Positions 9,654 through 19,002 of a stretch of 64,000 nucleotides of DNA are shown one piece after another (the first letter of the stretch is position 1; each line of letters begins with the position of its first letter). The stretch covers positions 53,313 through 117,312 of the forward strand of contig CAVPVQ010000018.1 in the NCBI GenBank assembly GCA_963709185.1, in the 5' to 3' direction. The position numbers and the translations under genes are program-made. The stretch is from Roseiarcus sp963709185. Lineage in GTDB: Bacteria > Pseudomonadota > Alphaproteobacteria > Rhizobiales > Beijerinckiaceae. The notes beneath the pieces were generated by a model. The model ran no database searches, had not been told where the DNA came from, and saw only the letters and a list, made by a program, of their open reading frames with translations.

Positions 9654-9926
9654 AGCGGCAATATAAATGTTGAACCGGCGTCGCGCCTATTGCGCGGCCC
9701 GCGGCGCGGAGACATTGTGGGCTGGACGGCGTCGCCGAATCCGAGGATTGCGAAGGTCGCCCGCTTCGTCGCGAGTCCACCCGGATGACCGCGGGCGGGG
9801 CTTTGGCGACGGGGCGCCCGCCACAATGCGTCGGCCGGCGCTGGAACCGGTGGGTCGCAAGAATCGTTTCAAGCGCATGTCGTTTCGTCGCCCACCGATC
9901 GAACCTCCCGGAACGGACGTCACGCA

Positions 9927-11387
9927 ATGACGGGCTGGGTGGTCCTTGTCGATCAGCCTCGCGATTTTCCCAATGCGGACACGCCGCACAAGGTGATCAC
10001 GACCAGCGACTATCTCGCGCGCCCCAAATTGTTCGCCGGCGCGGGACGCGCCAAGCTCATCAACCTGTCGCGCTCGTACAACTATCAGTCCAAGGGCTAT
10101 TACGCCTCGCTGCTCGCCGAAGCGCGCGGGCATCGTGTGATCCCCAGCGTCGAGACGATGCTCGAACTGCGCGAACACAAGCTTTACGAGCACGCGCTGC
10201 CTGATCTCGAACAGGCGCTCAACATCGCCGCCCATCGCGCGCGGGCGACCGAAAGCGCGACATTCGATCTGTTGTTCTGCTTCGGCCTTACCCAGGACCC
10301 GCGTTTCGAGGCCTTCGGACGCCTGCTGTTCGACTGGTATCGGTGTCCCGCGCTGGAGGTGACGATCACCGCGGGCAAGAGGTGGAAGATCGATCGGTTG
10401 CGCGCCCGCCCGCTCGGCAAGCTCGGCCCGGAGGACGCCGCGCTATTTCGCACCGCGCTGCATCATCACACCCAGCGCGACTGGCGCAATCCGCGCGCCC
10501 GCACGGTGGCCAAATACTCGCTGGCAGTGCTCTACGATCCGCAGGAGAAAATGCCGCCCTCGTCGATTGAGACGCTCAAATATTTCGAAAAATTCGCCGA
10601 CCGGCATTCAGTCGACGTCGAATTGGTGACCAAGCGACAACTCGCGGAACTGGCGGAATTCGACGGTCTTTTCATCCGCGCGACGACCTCGATCGACAAT
10701 TACACCTATCGTTTCGCGCGGCGCGCCTTGCAGGAGGGGATGCCGGTCATCGACGATCCCGTTTCGATGATCCGCTGCACCAACAAGGTCTATCTGCACG
10801 AACTGATGGAAGCGCATGGGGTGCCGATCCCGCCCACCGTGATGCTGGCGGAGGAGGAGGATCTGGCCAGGGCGGCGCAGACCTTGGGCTGGCCGATGGT
10901 GGTGAAAATCCCCGACGGCTCATTTTCGCGCGGCGTTCACAAGGTGGAGGACTTCGAGGCGCTGAAGAAGCTCGCCGAGGAATTGTTCGAGGACACCGAC
11001 CTCCTGCTCGCGCAGAAATTCATGCCGACCGAGTTCGATTGGCGCGTCGGCGTGCTCGAAGGCGAGCCGCTGTTTGTATGCCAGTATCAGATGGCGCGCG
11101 GGCATTGGCAGATCATCAAGCACGGACCGAACGGCGCCGAGGAAGGGCGCTTTCGCACTCTCGCGCTCGCCGACGCGCCGCCCAGGGTGATCGACGTCGC
11201 GCTACGCGCCGCGCGGGCGATCGGCGGAGGCTTCTACGGCGTCGACGTCAAGGAGACCGGAGACGCCGTCGCGGTGATCGAAGTCAATGACAATCCCAAC
11301 CTCGAGCATGGGGTCGAGGACCAGGTTGGCAAGGACGAGGTCTGGAGCCGCATTCTGCAATGGTTCATCAAGCGCATCGACGCCTGA
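9927..11387 (+). CDS. RimK-family ATP-grasp ligase with RLAN-type N-terminal domain
   Basis: This ATP-grasp enzyme of the RimK family would form an amide bond between a carboxylate and an amine. The N-terminal half (about 1-200) has the conserved phrases VVLVDQPRDFPN, LINLSRSYNYQSKGYYASLLAEARGH and FGLTQDPRFEAFGR of the RimK-like ATP-grasp N-terminal region. The C-terminal half is the ATP-grasp core: WPMVVKIPDGSFSRGV (nucleotide-binding lysine and loop), LLAQKFMPTEFDWRVGVL, and the metal-binding end VIEVNDNPNLEHG. The 486-residue length fits this two-domain subfamily, which is distinct from the shorter ribosomal S6 modifier. The substrate is unknown. A RimI-like acetyltransferase lies upstream. 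Confidence 0.82.
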   Translation: MTGWVVLVDQPRDFPNADTPHKVITTSDYLARPKLFAGAGRAKLINLSRSYNYQSKGYYASLLAEARGHRVIPSVETMLELREHKLYEHALPDLEQALNIAAHRARATESATFDLLFCFGLTQDPRFEAFGRLLFDWYRCPALEVTITAGKRWKIDRLRARPLGKLGPEDAALFRTALHHHTQRDWRNPRARTVAKYSLAVLYDPQEKMPPSSIETLKYFEKFADRHSVDVELVTKRQLAELAEFDGLFIRATTSIDNYTYRFARRALQEGMPVIDDPVSMIRCTNKVYLHELMEAHGVPIPPTVMLAEEEDLARAAQTLGWPMVVKIPDGSFSRGVHKVEDFEALKKLAEELFEDTDLLLAQKFMPTEFDWRVGVLEGEPLFVCQYQMARGHWQIIKHGPNGAEEGRFRTLALADAPPRVIDVALRAARAIGGGFYGVDVKETGDAVAVIEVNDNPNLEHGVEDQVGKDEVWSRILQWFIKRIDA

Positions 11388-11439
11388 GACGGGGATGCAC
11401 TCCGGGCGCGCCTCGCGCCGCGTCGCTTCTCGGCAAGCG

Positions 11440-12186
11440 TCAGTGCTCGCCCACGATCACCCCTTCGACTTCGGCGACCGTGGTGCGCTTCGGGTCGATA
11501 TCGTCGGCGACGATCCGGCCGCGCCGCATCACCACGATGCGGTCGACGACCTGGAAGACGTGGTGGATGTTGTGGGCGATGAAAATGCAGGAGTGCCCGG
11601 AGTCGCGCGCATTGCGCACGAAGCTCAGGACGCCCTGCGTCTCGCTTACGCCGAGATTGTTGGTGGGCTCGTCGAGAATGATCAGGTCGCTGTCGAAATG
11701 CATCGCCCGGGCGATCGCCACGGCCTGGCGTTCGCCGCCGGACAGCGAACCGATCGGCGTCGAAGGAGGAATGTCCTTGCCGATGCCGACTTCCTTGAGC
11801 AGGTCGCGCGCCACCGCTTCCATGAGCGAATGGTCCATGCGGTTGAGGAAGCGCGGTCCCTTTATGGGCTCGCGGCCCAGAAACAGATTGCGCGCGATCG
11901 ACAATTGGGTGACGAGCGCGGAGTCCTGGTAGATGGTCTCGATGCCTTGGGCGATGGCGTCGGTGGTGCGCCGGATGTTCACCTTGCGGCCGCGCACGTA
12001 GATGTCGCCGCTCGTCGCCGGCTCCGCGCCAGACAGAACCTTGATGAGGGTCGATTTGCCGGCTCCGTTGTCACCGAGGAGCCCGACGATTTCGCTTCCG
12101 CTGACCCTGAGATTCACGTTGTCGAGCGCCTGGACGCGCCCGTAGAACTTGCTGATGCGCTCCATGCGGATGAGATCTTCGGCCAT
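11440..12186 (-). CDS. Sugar ABC transporter ATP-binding protein (single ABC domain)
   Basis: This is the ATPase of a CUT2-type (ribose/fructose family) sugar importer, acting at the cytoplasmic face. It has a complete single ABC domain: Walker A GDNGAGKST, Q-loop IYQDSALV, signature LSGGERQAVAIARAM, Walker B LIILDEPT, and the switch histidine in FIAHNIHHVF. At 248 residues it carries one ABC domain rather than the two of RbsA, which is the FrcA-like arrangement. It is the last gene of a three-gene minus-strand operon and starts 4 bases after the permease stop, so the two are almost certainly co-translated. The substrate cannot be read from the sequence. Confidence 0.9.
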   Translation of the reverse strand: MAEDLIRMERISKFYGRVQALDNVNLRVSGSEIVGLLGDNGAGKSTLIKVLSGAEPATSGDIYVRGRKVNIRRTTDAIAQGIETIYQDSALVTQLSIARNLFLGREPIKGPRFLNRMDHSLMEAVARDLLKEVGIGKDIPPSTPIGSLSGGERQAVAIARAMHFDSDLIILDEPTNNLGVSETQGVLSFVRNARDSGHSCIFIAHNIHHVFQVVDRIVVMRRGRIVADDIDPKRTTVAEVEGVIVGEH

Positions 12187-12190
12187 CGGC

Positions 12191-13177
12191 TCAGCTCCCG
12201 CCCTGGCGCCGGCGCTCCAGCCCCGAGTGGAGCGCCATCATGCCGAGGATGATCGCGCCGATGAATATGTTGTAGGCGAGACCCGGCACGCCGATCAGAA
12301 CAATGCCGTTGCGCATCACGCGCAGAATGAAAATGCCCAACACGGTTCCGATTATGGTGCCGCGCCCGCCGGTGAGGGCGGTGCCGCCGATCACCACCAT
12401 CGCGATAACCTCCAGTTCGTAGCCCGTGCCGCTGTTGGGATTGGCGGCCGAGGTGCGGATCGAACTGATGACGCCCGCCAGCGAGGCCATGACGGCGGAG
12501 AGGACGAACAGGGTGGTCTTGGTCGCGTTGACGTTGACGCCGCGCGCGCGCGCCGCGCCGGGATTGCCGCCGGTCGCCAGAATCCAGTTGCCCGCCTTGG
12601 TCTCCGTCAGTACGTAGCCCAGCGCTATCGCGGCGGCGATGAACCAGAATAGCGACATATAGATGCGGAAGCCGCCGACGTAGAACTCGCCGACCAGCGC
12701 CTGCGCCAGCCATTGGCCGCTCGCGCTCCACGTGCGCTGCGGAAAGCCGTCGGTGACGTACAGCGCGGTGCCGCGCACGACCAGCAACATGCCGAGCGTG
12801 ACCAGGAACGAGGGGATTTTCAGCTTCGTCACGAACCAGCCGTTGACGAGCCCGATCAGCGCGGCGACGACCATCGCGATCGCGAACGCGGCCGGCAGCG
12901 AGGTGAGGCCGCCGTTGTACAGCGTCCACATCAGCACCGGCGAAAAGCCGAACAACGATCCGACGGAAAGATCGAACTCGCCCGACGTCATCAGCAGCGT
13001 CATCGTCAGGGCGATCAGGCCGAGTTCGACGGTGAACGCCAGGGTGTTGCTGATGTTCTGAGCGGACAGGAAGTCCGGATTGATCGCCCAGAACCCGGCG
13101 AGTTCGATGACGAGCAGCACGAAAGGCCCGAACTCGGGCCGCGCGATTGCGCGCTGAATGACGGAGCGTTGTTCCAC
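12191..13177 (-). CDS. Sugar ABC transporter permease, CUT2 family
   Basis: This is the membrane-spanning permease of the sugar importer. The 328-residue protein is very hydrophobic, with about ten predicted helices. It carries the RbsC/FrcC-type phrases TMTLLMTSGEFDLSVGSLFG, GLVNGWFVTKLKIPSFLVTLG, ATGGNPGAARARGVNV and VVIGGTALTGGRGT. The start is a GTG at 13177 (the codons read V E Q R); no ATG gives a better N-terminus. The substrate-binding protein gene lies 134 bases upstream on the same strand and the ATPase begins 4 bases downstream. The gap to the binding-protein gene may allow the usual excess of binding protein over permease. Confidence 0.9.
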   Translation of the reverse strand: MEQRSVIQRAIARPEFGPFVLLVIELAGFWAINPDFLSAQNISNTLAFTVELGLIALTMTLLMTSGEFDLSVGSLFGFSPVLMWTLYNGGLTSLPAAFAIAMVVAALIGLVNGWFVTKLKIPSFLVTLGMLLVVRGTALYVTDGFPQRTWSASGQWLAQALVGEFYVGGFRIYMSLFWFIAAAIALGYVLTETKAGNWILATGGNPGAARARGVNVNATKTTLFVLSAVMASLAGVISSIRTSAANPNSGTGYELEVIAMVVIGGTALTGGRGTIIGTVLGIFILRVMRNGIVLIGVPGLAYNIFIGAIILGMMALHSGLERRRQGGS

Positions 13178-13311
13178 GTGAGCTCGCCGATCGCCTGAGA
13201 AGGCGCGCGTTGACCAGACCCAGCGGCGCCGCTCGCGCCGGACGGGTGTGCGCCGCCCTCAAAAACGGGAAGGCGTTCGCCGACGGGCAGCGAACGCCAG
13301 GAGTCCCGGAC

Positions 13312-14244
13312 CTATTTGCCCGACAGAATGTGGTCGTAGATCGACGCCTTGTCCTTTTCGTAGAGCGCGCCGGTGATGATATTGAAGCCCGGCGGGATGC
13401 CGCTCGCCGCCATCGCGGCCAGGGACAGCGCGACATAGCTGGTCGCCTGCGGGTCTTGCCACTGTGCGGCATTGACGTAGCCGTTCAGGACTTCCTGGGT
13501 CGTGTCGAGCGAATTGCCCCAGCCGACGACGGGAATTTCGCCGGGCTTGACGTGAACCTGGTCGAACACCCGCTTGATGCTGCCGTCGGCGAGGTCGCCG
13601 AGCGAGATGATCGCCTTGATCTTCTTTCGGTTGGCGGTCAGGTAGTCCGACATGCGGGTGATGATCTCGCCCTGGTCGAGGGTGGTCTCGGTCACCTCCC
13701 AGGTGATTCCAAGCGGCTTGAACACGCTCGAAATCCCCTCGGTCTCCTGAACGCCATAGGTTGCGCCGGGAACTTCGACCGGCATCCAGACGAAGTCGCC
13801 GGCCTTCACCAGACCCTTGTCGACCAGATATTGCGCCCAGTGCCGGCCGAACACCACGTTGTCGCCGCCGACATAGGCGTTGAAGCTCGCCTTCGGATCG
13901 GGCGTGTTGAAGTTGATGATCGGGATTTTCGCGTCGTTGGCCTCCTTGGCGACCTGGATCAGGCTTCCAGGGTCGGGGCTCGTCGTGACGATGCCGTCCG
14001 CCTTGGCGGCGATCGCCGAACGCACGGCTTCCTGCTGCGACGCCACGTCGCCGTTGTGGAAGGAGGTCTTGACGGTGTTGCCGGTATCCTTGGCCCATTG
14101 GTTGGCGCCGGCCAGGAAATAGGTCCACACCGGATCGGCGGGCGAGCCGTGCGATATCCAGTAAAAGGTCTTGGCTTGCGCGGCCAATGGCAGCGCGAAC
14201 GCCAGAAGCGCCCCGCAAATTGCGAGCAACAGTTTTCTGAGCAT
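13312..14244 (-). CDS. Sugar ABC transporter periplasmic binding protein
   Basis: This periplasmic binding protein of the CUT2/LacI-like fold delivers substrate to the permease encoded downstream. The ATG at 14244 has a strong ribosome-binding site (GGGAGGAG) and starts a clear signal peptide (MLRKLLLAICGALLAFALPL, cleavage near AQA-KT). The mature start FYWISHGSPADPVWTYF is characteristic of this group, which includes FrcB-like fructose-binding proteins. Further support comes from SAIAAKADGIVTTSPDP and GGDNVVFGRHWAQYL. The length is 310 residues. It is first in the operon. Ribose, fructose or another monosaccharide are all possible. Confidence 0.88.
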   Translation of the reverse strand: MLRKLLLAICGALLAFALPLAAQAKTFYWISHGSPADPVWTYFLAGANQWAKDTGNTVKTSFHNGDVASQQEAVRSAIAAKADGIVTTSPDPGSLIQVAKEANDAKIPIINFNTPDPKASFNAYVGGDNVVFGRHWAQYLVDKGLVKAGDFVWMPVEVPGATYGVQETEGISSVFKPLGITWEVTETTLDQGEIITRMSDYLTANRKKIKAIISLGDLADGSIKRVFDQVHVKPGEIPVVGWGNSLDTTQEVLNGYVNAAQWQDPQATSYVALSLAAMAASGIPPGFNIITGALYEKDKASIYDHILSGK

Positions 14245-14489
14245 GCGATCTCCTCCCGTTCGATCATCGTCGCCCGCTGAAAACGGGTCTCTGACTGCCG
14301 CCAAACTATGGCATGGGCTCGGGGCAGCAGCAAGGACGCCACCCCCTCCGGCGGCGCTTTCGCCGAGCGATTCTCAGGGCGGAAACCATTCGCGCAAAGC
14401 CTGTCAGTCGGCGGTCGTCCCGCGTCAATTCCATCGTAACCGGAAACGCCCTACACTGGAGGCGTCACGTCGGCCGGGGCCTTGTTCGC

Positions 14490-15365
14490 ATGTCAGTCGC
14501 CGACGATCCGTCCAAGGACCCGCCGCTCGATCGTCGGCTGACGCCCGCGCGGCCTGATCTTGCCGCGGCGTCGCTACGCGGCAGGGTCGAGGCGGCGCGA
14601 TTCGTCGAGGGATGGCGCCGGCGCGTCATCGAAGGCGTTGCGCCGTTGCGACGCGCGCCCGCGCATGAGGCGCCGCTGGAGACCGAGGCGCTCTACGGCG
14701 AGCACGTCGTGGTCTATGAGGAGAATGAGGGCTGGGCCTGGGCGCAACTCGAACGCGACCGCTATGTCGGCTTCTTGCCCGTCCATGCGCTGGGCGCCGC
14801 GGACTCCCCCACCCACCGGCTCGCCGTCCCCCGCAGCTTCGCCTATCCCGGACCCAGCATCAAGCTGCCTCCGGCTCTCGCGCTTTCGCTTGGCGCGCGC
14901 CTCGCGGTCGCGGCGAGCCGCGGCGATTTCGCGGCGACCGCGGATGGCCTTTATGTCCACGCACGCCATCTCGCGCCGATCGCCGCGCGACAGCCGGATT
15001 TCGTCGCCGTCGCCGAGCGTTTCCTGGAAGCGCCCTATCTGTGGGGCGGGCGCACTTCGCAAGGAATCGACTGCTCGGGTCTTGTGCAGACCGCGCTCGC
15101 CGAGGCCGGCGTCGCGGCGCCGCGCGACACCGACATGATGGAGGCCTCGCTCGGCGCGCCTGTCGCCTTCGACGGCGCGTTGAGCGACCTGCGGCGCGGC
15201 GATCTGGTGTTCTGGAAGGGGCACGTCGGTATCATGCGCGACGCGCGCACGCTGTTGCACGCCAACGGCTGGCATATGAGCGTGGTCAGCGAACCGCTGC
15301 GCGAAGCGCGCGACAGAACGGTCGAAAAAGCCGGCGGCCCGATCACCTCGATCCGGAGGATTTGA
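14490..15365 (+). CDS. NlpC/P60-family peptidase
   Basis: This is a cysteine peptidase of the NlpC/P60 family, expected to cleave peptide cross-links in peptidoglycan. The C-terminal catalytic domain shows the nucleophile in SQGIDCSGLVQTALAEAG, the active-site histidine in FWKGHVGIMRD, and the third polar residue in LLHANGWHMSV. An SH3-like domain precedes it (about 60-115, ETEALYGEHVVVYEENEGWAWAQ, RYVGFLPVHAL), as usual in these enzymes. I chose the ATG at 14490, giving 291 residues; the frame is open further upstream but lacks family sequence there. No signal peptide is evident, so export is uncertain. It is divergent from the ABC operon and convergent with argH. Confidence 0.87.
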   Translation: MSVADDPSKDPPLDRRLTPARPDLAAASLRGRVEAARFVEGWRRRVIEGVAPLRRAPAHEAPLETEALYGEHVVVYEENEGWAWAQLERDRYVGFLPVHALGAADSPTHRLAVPRSFAYPGPSIKLPPALALSLGARLAVAASRGDFAATADGLYVHARHLAPIAARQPDFVAVAERFLEAPYLWGGRTSQGIDCSGLVQTALAEAGVAAPRDTDMMEASLGAPVAFDGALSDLRRGDLVFWKGHVGIMRDARTLLHANGWHMSVVSEPLREARDRTVEKAGGPITSIRRI

Positions 15366-15398
15366 GCGGCGCCCAGCGTCGACCGAAATCCGGAGCTT

Positions 15399-16790
15399 CT
15401 ATCGCGGAGGCGCCTTCAGCCGGGCGATCCACTGGCGGGCCTGCCGACGCACATTGGCCGGCGCCGTTCCGCCGTAGCTGGCGCGGCTTTTGACCGACCG
15501 GACGACCCCGAGCACCGCGAACACCGTGGCGTCGATGCGCGAATCGATCGCCTGCATCTCGGCGAGCGGCAGCTTCTCCAGCGCGACGCCGCGCGCCACC
15601 GCCACGGCGACGATGCGCCCGGCGACGTGGTGCGCCTCGCGGAACGGGATGCGCCGCTCCCGCACGAGCCAGTCGGCAAGGTCGGTGGCGGTGGAATAGC
15701 CGGCGCCGGCGGCGGCCTTCATGCGCTTCACGTCAGGGGTCATGTCGCGCACCATGCCGGCCATCGCCGCGATGGTCAGCGAGAGCGTTCGCAGGGCGTC
15801 GAAAGCGCCCTCCTTGTCCTCTTGCATGTCCTTGGAATAGGCGAGCGGCAGGCCTTTCATCACGCTGAACAGGGCGACCAGGGCGCCGACAACCCGGCCG
15901 GTCTTGCCGCGCACCAGTTCGGCGGCGTCGGGATTGCGCTTCTGCGGCATGATCGAGGAGCCGGTGGCGAAAGCGTCCGACAGCCGGACGAAGCCGAATT
16001 GCGGCGTGGTCCACAACACGATCTCCTCGGCGAACCGCGACAGGTGGGTTGCGCAAATCGCCGCCGCCGCCAGCGTCTCCAGCACGAAATCGCGATCGGC
16101 GACGCTGTCGAGCGAATTGGCGGTCGGCCGATCGAAGCCCAAAGCCTTGGCGGTCATCGCGCGATCGATCGGAAAGGAGGTGCCGGCGAGCGCCGCGGCG
16201 CCCAGCGGGCTCTCATTGAGGCGCTTGCGCGCATCCCGCATCCGGCCGCGATCCCGGGCGGTCATTTCGACATAGGCGAGCAGATGATGGCCGAAGGTCA
16301 CCGGCTGCGCCGATTGCAGGTGGGTGAAGCCCGGCATCACTGCGCCGGCATAGGCCAGCGCCTTTTCGGCGAGCGCGGCTTGCAGATCGGCGAGTTGCGC
16401 GTCGAGCGCGTCGATCGTGTCGCGCACCCACAGTTTGAAGTCGAGCGCCACCTGGTCGTTGCGCGAGCGGGCGGTGTGCAGCCGTCCCGCCGCCGGACCG
16501 ACGAGTTCGCCGAGCCGCTGCTCGACATTCATATGAATGTCTTCCAGCGCCCGCGAAAACGTGAAATTTCCCGCCTCGATTTCGGCGCGAACCTGGTCTA
16601 GACCAGCAGTGATGACGTCGGCGTCGGCGTTGGAGATGATGCCGGTGTGGGCGAGCATCGCGACATGGGCTTTCGACCCCGCGATGTCCTGGGAGGCGAG
16701 ATTGCGGTCGAAGTCGATCGAGGCGTTGATTTCCTGCATGATGTCGGATGGCCCGCCGGCAAAGCGCCCGCCCCACATTTTATTGCTCAT
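15399..16790 (-). CDS. argH: Argininosuccinate lyase
   Basis: ArgH cleaves argininosuccinate to arginine and fumarate, the last step of arginine synthesis. The 463-residue protein begins MSNKMWGGRFAGGPSD, a typical ArgH start. It carries the fumarase/aspartase signature GSSIMPQKRNPDAAEL (catalytic serine loop), as well as HTARSRNDQVALDFKL and GFTHLQSAQPVTFGHHL (catalytic histidine region). No family residue looks lost. It is divergent from the tlpA reading frame, with only 21 bases between the start codons; in many alphaproteobacteria a TlpA-like thioredoxin lies in exactly this position. Confidence 0.96.
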   Translation of the reverse strand: MSNKMWGGRFAGGPSDIMQEINASIDFDRNLASQDIAGSKAHVAMLAHTGIISNADADVITAGLDQVRAEIEAGNFTFSRALEDIHMNVEQRLGELVGPAAGRLHTARSRNDQVALDFKLWVRDTIDALDAQLADLQAALAEKALAYAGAVMPGFTHLQSAQPVTFGHHLLAYVEMTARDRGRMRDARKRLNESPLGAAALAGTSFPIDRAMTAKALGFDRPTANSLDSVADRDFVLETLAAAAICATHLSRFAEEIVLWTTPQFGFVRLSDAFATGSSIMPQKRNPDAAELVRGKTGRVVGALVALFSVMKGLPLAYSKDMQEDKEGAFDALRTLSLTIAAMAGMVRDMTPDVKRMKAAAGAGYSTATDLADWLVRERRIPFREAHHVAGRIVAVAVARGVALEKLPLAEMQAIDSRIDATVFAVLGVVRSVKSRASYGGTAPANVRRQARQWIARLKAPPR

Positions 16791-16811
16791 CGCCGCCTCT
16801 CGGATCGCTGA

Positions 16812-17464
16812 ATGACCGAACCAGCGCCCGTCCCGCGAAAACGGCGACCGCCGGCGATCGCTGTCGCTGCGGTGCTTGCCCTCGCGCTCGGAGCCGCCGT
16901 CCTATACGGGAAGGGGCCGGCGGGGAGCAAGGACGCCGCCGCCTGTCCGACCGCCAAAGCGACCGCGGCGCGCCTCGCCCCGCTCGCTCGCGGGGACGTC
17001 GCGGCGTTGAATGTCGAAAAAAATCCCCAGCCGGCCATCGACAGTTTCGTTCAACGGTCCGGACGGCAAGAAGCTGACGCTCGCCGACTTTAAGGGCCAC
17101 AACGTTCTGCTCAACCTGTGGGCGACCTGGTGCGTGCCCTGCCGCTCCGAGATGCCGGCGCTCGATCGCCTCCAGGCGAAGCTCGGCGGCTCCGATTTTG
17201 AGGTGGTGGCCGTCAATATCGACACCAGCCGCCTCGACCGGCCGAAGGCGTTTCTCAATGACGCGGGCGTCAAGAACCTTGGCTTCTACGCCGATCCCAC
17301 GCGCGGATTCGTTCGAGGCCTTGCGGGTGGCCGGCAAAGCGCTTGGTCTGCCGACCTCGCTGCTGATCGGCCCTGACGGGTGCGAACTCGCGGTGATGGC
17401 CGGCCCCGCGCAATGGGACTCCGACGACGCCGCCAAAGTCGTCGCGGCGATGGTGGCGAAGTAG
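16812..17464 (+). pseudogene. tlpA: TlpA-like thioredoxin, two frameshifts as sequenced
   Basis: This is a membrane-anchored periplasmic thioredoxin of the TlpA/ResA type, which keeps cytochrome-related cysteines reduced. The N-terminal anchor (AIAVAAVLALALGAAVLYG), the active site NLWATWCVPCRSEMPAL and the C-terminal LGLPTSLLIGPDGCELAVMAG lie in three different frames. Deleting one T from the run at 17045-17047 joins the first two frames. Deleting one G at 17305-17306 joins the second two (to read DPTRDSFEALRV). The restored protein is about 216 residues, a normal length. Both events are single-base insertions in short homopolymers, so sequencing error is at least as likely as real inactivation. 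It is divergent from argH and convergent with grxD. Confidence 0.85.
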
Positions 17465-17473
17465 CGGGGGCTC

Positions 17474-17815
17474 TCAGGCCTTGACGGTCTGCTTCAATTC
17501 GACGCCGACCTCGGCCAGATGCGCGGCCAATTCGCCCGACTGGAACATCTCGCGAACGATGTCGCAGCCGCCAACGAATTCGCCCTTGACATAGAGCTGG
17601 GGAATGGTCGGCCAGTTGGCGTATTCCTTGACTCCCTGCCGGATTTCCGCGTCGGCGAGCACATTGACGCCTTTGAATGGCGCGCCGAGATAGTCGAGAA
17701 TCTGCACGACCTGGCTGGAAAAGCCGCATTGCGGGAATTCCGGCGTCCCCTTCATGAACAGGACGACCTTGTTCTCGGTGATTTCCCGGGTGATCTGATC
17801 GTGAATGCTGGCCAT
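17474..17815 (-). CDS. grxD: Monothiol glutaredoxin, Grx4 type
   Basis: This is a monothiol glutaredoxin that carries or delivers [2Fe-2S] clusters with glutathione. The active site is the class signature CGFS in PQCGFSSQVVQIL. Other conserved parts are KVVLFMKGTPEFP, WPTIPQLYVKGEFVGGCDIVREM and the C-terminal SGELAAHL. The length of 113 residues is typical. The ATG at 17815 begins MASIHDQITREI; the longer upstream frame has no family similarity. It commonly pairs with a BolA gene, which is not in the immediate neighbourhood here. The metallo-beta-lactamase-fold gene lies upstream on the same strand. Confidence 0.95.
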   Translation of the reverse strand: MASIHDQITREITENKVVLFMKGTPEFPQCGFSSQVVQILDYLGAPFKGVNVLADAEIRQGVKEYANWPTIPQLYVKGEFVGGCDIVREMFQSGELAAHLAEVGVELKQTVKA

Positions 17816-17921
17816 GGCGCTTGAACCTCTCTCGGCGGGGGTCAAGGCCCCGCTTCCACAGCCCCCATATAGAACGGGCTTGCCGTCCTCGCCAGTCGTC
17901 CCCGCCAAAATCACGAAGGCG

Positions 17922-18863
17922 TCATGGCGCAGAGGTTGGGGTGCGCGCGGCTCTGAACCGCGCCGAGGGCCCGAATTCTCCCTCGATCGTTATGAGTCGA
18001 CGGGCGGCGAGGTCTTCGAGATGGGCGAGGGTGGACAGGGTCGCGGCGTCGACGAGCGCCGGTTTGAGGTTCTCGTAAACCCTCGCGACGATTTGCGGCG
18101 CCGTCGCGTCGCCCGCGTCGAGGCGCGCCAGGATCGAGGCCTCGCGCTGCCGGCGGTGGTGGGCGAGCGCGCGCGTCCAACGCCGCGGCTCGCGCACCGG
18201 GCCGCCATGGCCGGGCCAGAAGATCGCTTCGCCGCGATCCCGCACCTTTTCGAGCGAGGCCATATAGTCGCCCATCGATCCATCCGGAGGAGCGACGATC
18301 GACGTCGACCAGGCCATGACGTGATCGCCCGAGAACAGGCAGTTTTCTTCTCGCAAGGCGAAGCAGAGATGGTTCGCGGCATGGCCGGGCGTCGCGATCG
18401 CTTCCAGCGTATAGCCGCGCCCTTCGATGCGCGCGCCGTCGTCCAGCGGGTGATCGGGCGCGTAGGCGAGATCGTGCGAGGCGTCGAGGCCCTTGAACGC
18501 GCCCGACATGCCGGCCCGCGGTTGATAGGGGCGGGCCCCGACGATCGGCGCGCCCGTCGCGGCCTTGATCCGCGCCGCCGCCGGCGAATGATCGCGGTGG
18601 GTGTGCGTCACCACGATATGGGCGACGCGGCGCCCGTCCACCGCGCGCAACAGCGCCGCGATATGGACCTCGTCGAGCGGGCCGGGGTCGATGATCGCCA
18701 ACTCGTCCTGCCCGACGAGATAGCTGCAAGTCCCCGTGAAGGTGAACGGCGATGGATTGTTGGCGATCAGGCGGTGGACGAGCGGAGAGACGCGCACTGA
18801 CTCGTCTGCGGCGGCTCGCGGCGGTCCTTCGAAGATCAGTTCGTCATCGGGGGGTGGGTTCAT
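17922..18863 (-). CDS. Metallo-beta-lactamase-fold hydrolase
   Basis: This 313-residue hydrolase of the metallo-beta-lactamase superfamily has the metal-binding motif THTHRDHSPAA. Further metal ligands are probable in TPGHAANHLCF and FSGDHVMAW, and a late histidine lies in FWPGHGGPV. The C-terminal 80 residues (RREASILARLDAGDAT to LEDLAARRLI) form a winged-helix-like domain, which matches the LACTB2-like group. Members include nucleases and thioester or lactone hydrolases, so the substrate is open. It lies upstream of grxD and is divergent from bioY. Confidence 0.82.
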   Translation of the reverse strand: MNPPPDDELIFEGPPRAAADESVRVSPLVHRLIANNPSPFTFTGTCSYLVGQDELAIIDPGPLDEVHIAALLRAVDGRRVAHIVVTHTHRDHSPAAARIKAATGAPIVGARPYQPRAGMSGAFKGLDASHDLAYAPDHPLDDGARIEGRGYTLEAIATPGHAANHLCFALREENCLFSGDHVMAWSTSIVAPPDGSMGDYMASLEKVRDRGEAIFWPGHGGPVREPRRWTRALAHHRRQREASILARLDAGDATAPQIVARVYENLKPALVDAATLSTLAHLEDLAARRLITIEGEFGPSARFRAARTPTSAP

Positions 18864-19002
18864 CGAGCCTGTCTCGCGATGGTCGAATGCGGCGCCGCGT
18901 CGGCTTGTTCGGCGCCGAGGGCTCCTCTATACCCTTCGCGCGCGCAGCGCGACCTTGCGCTGTCGATCGGCGAACGCCCGTCCGCGCGGGCTCAACGGAG
19001 GC

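Noticed and set aside
9667..9930. 87-residue frame overlapping the RimK-like start as ATGA
   Set aside because: Composition is Arg/Pro-rich shadow-like sequence with no recognisable motif and no clear ribosome-binding site.
17011..17310. Programmed frameshifting in tlpA
   Set aside because: No slippery heptamer with a downstream structure is evident, both sites are simple one-base insertions, and TlpA is not known to be frameshift-controlled.
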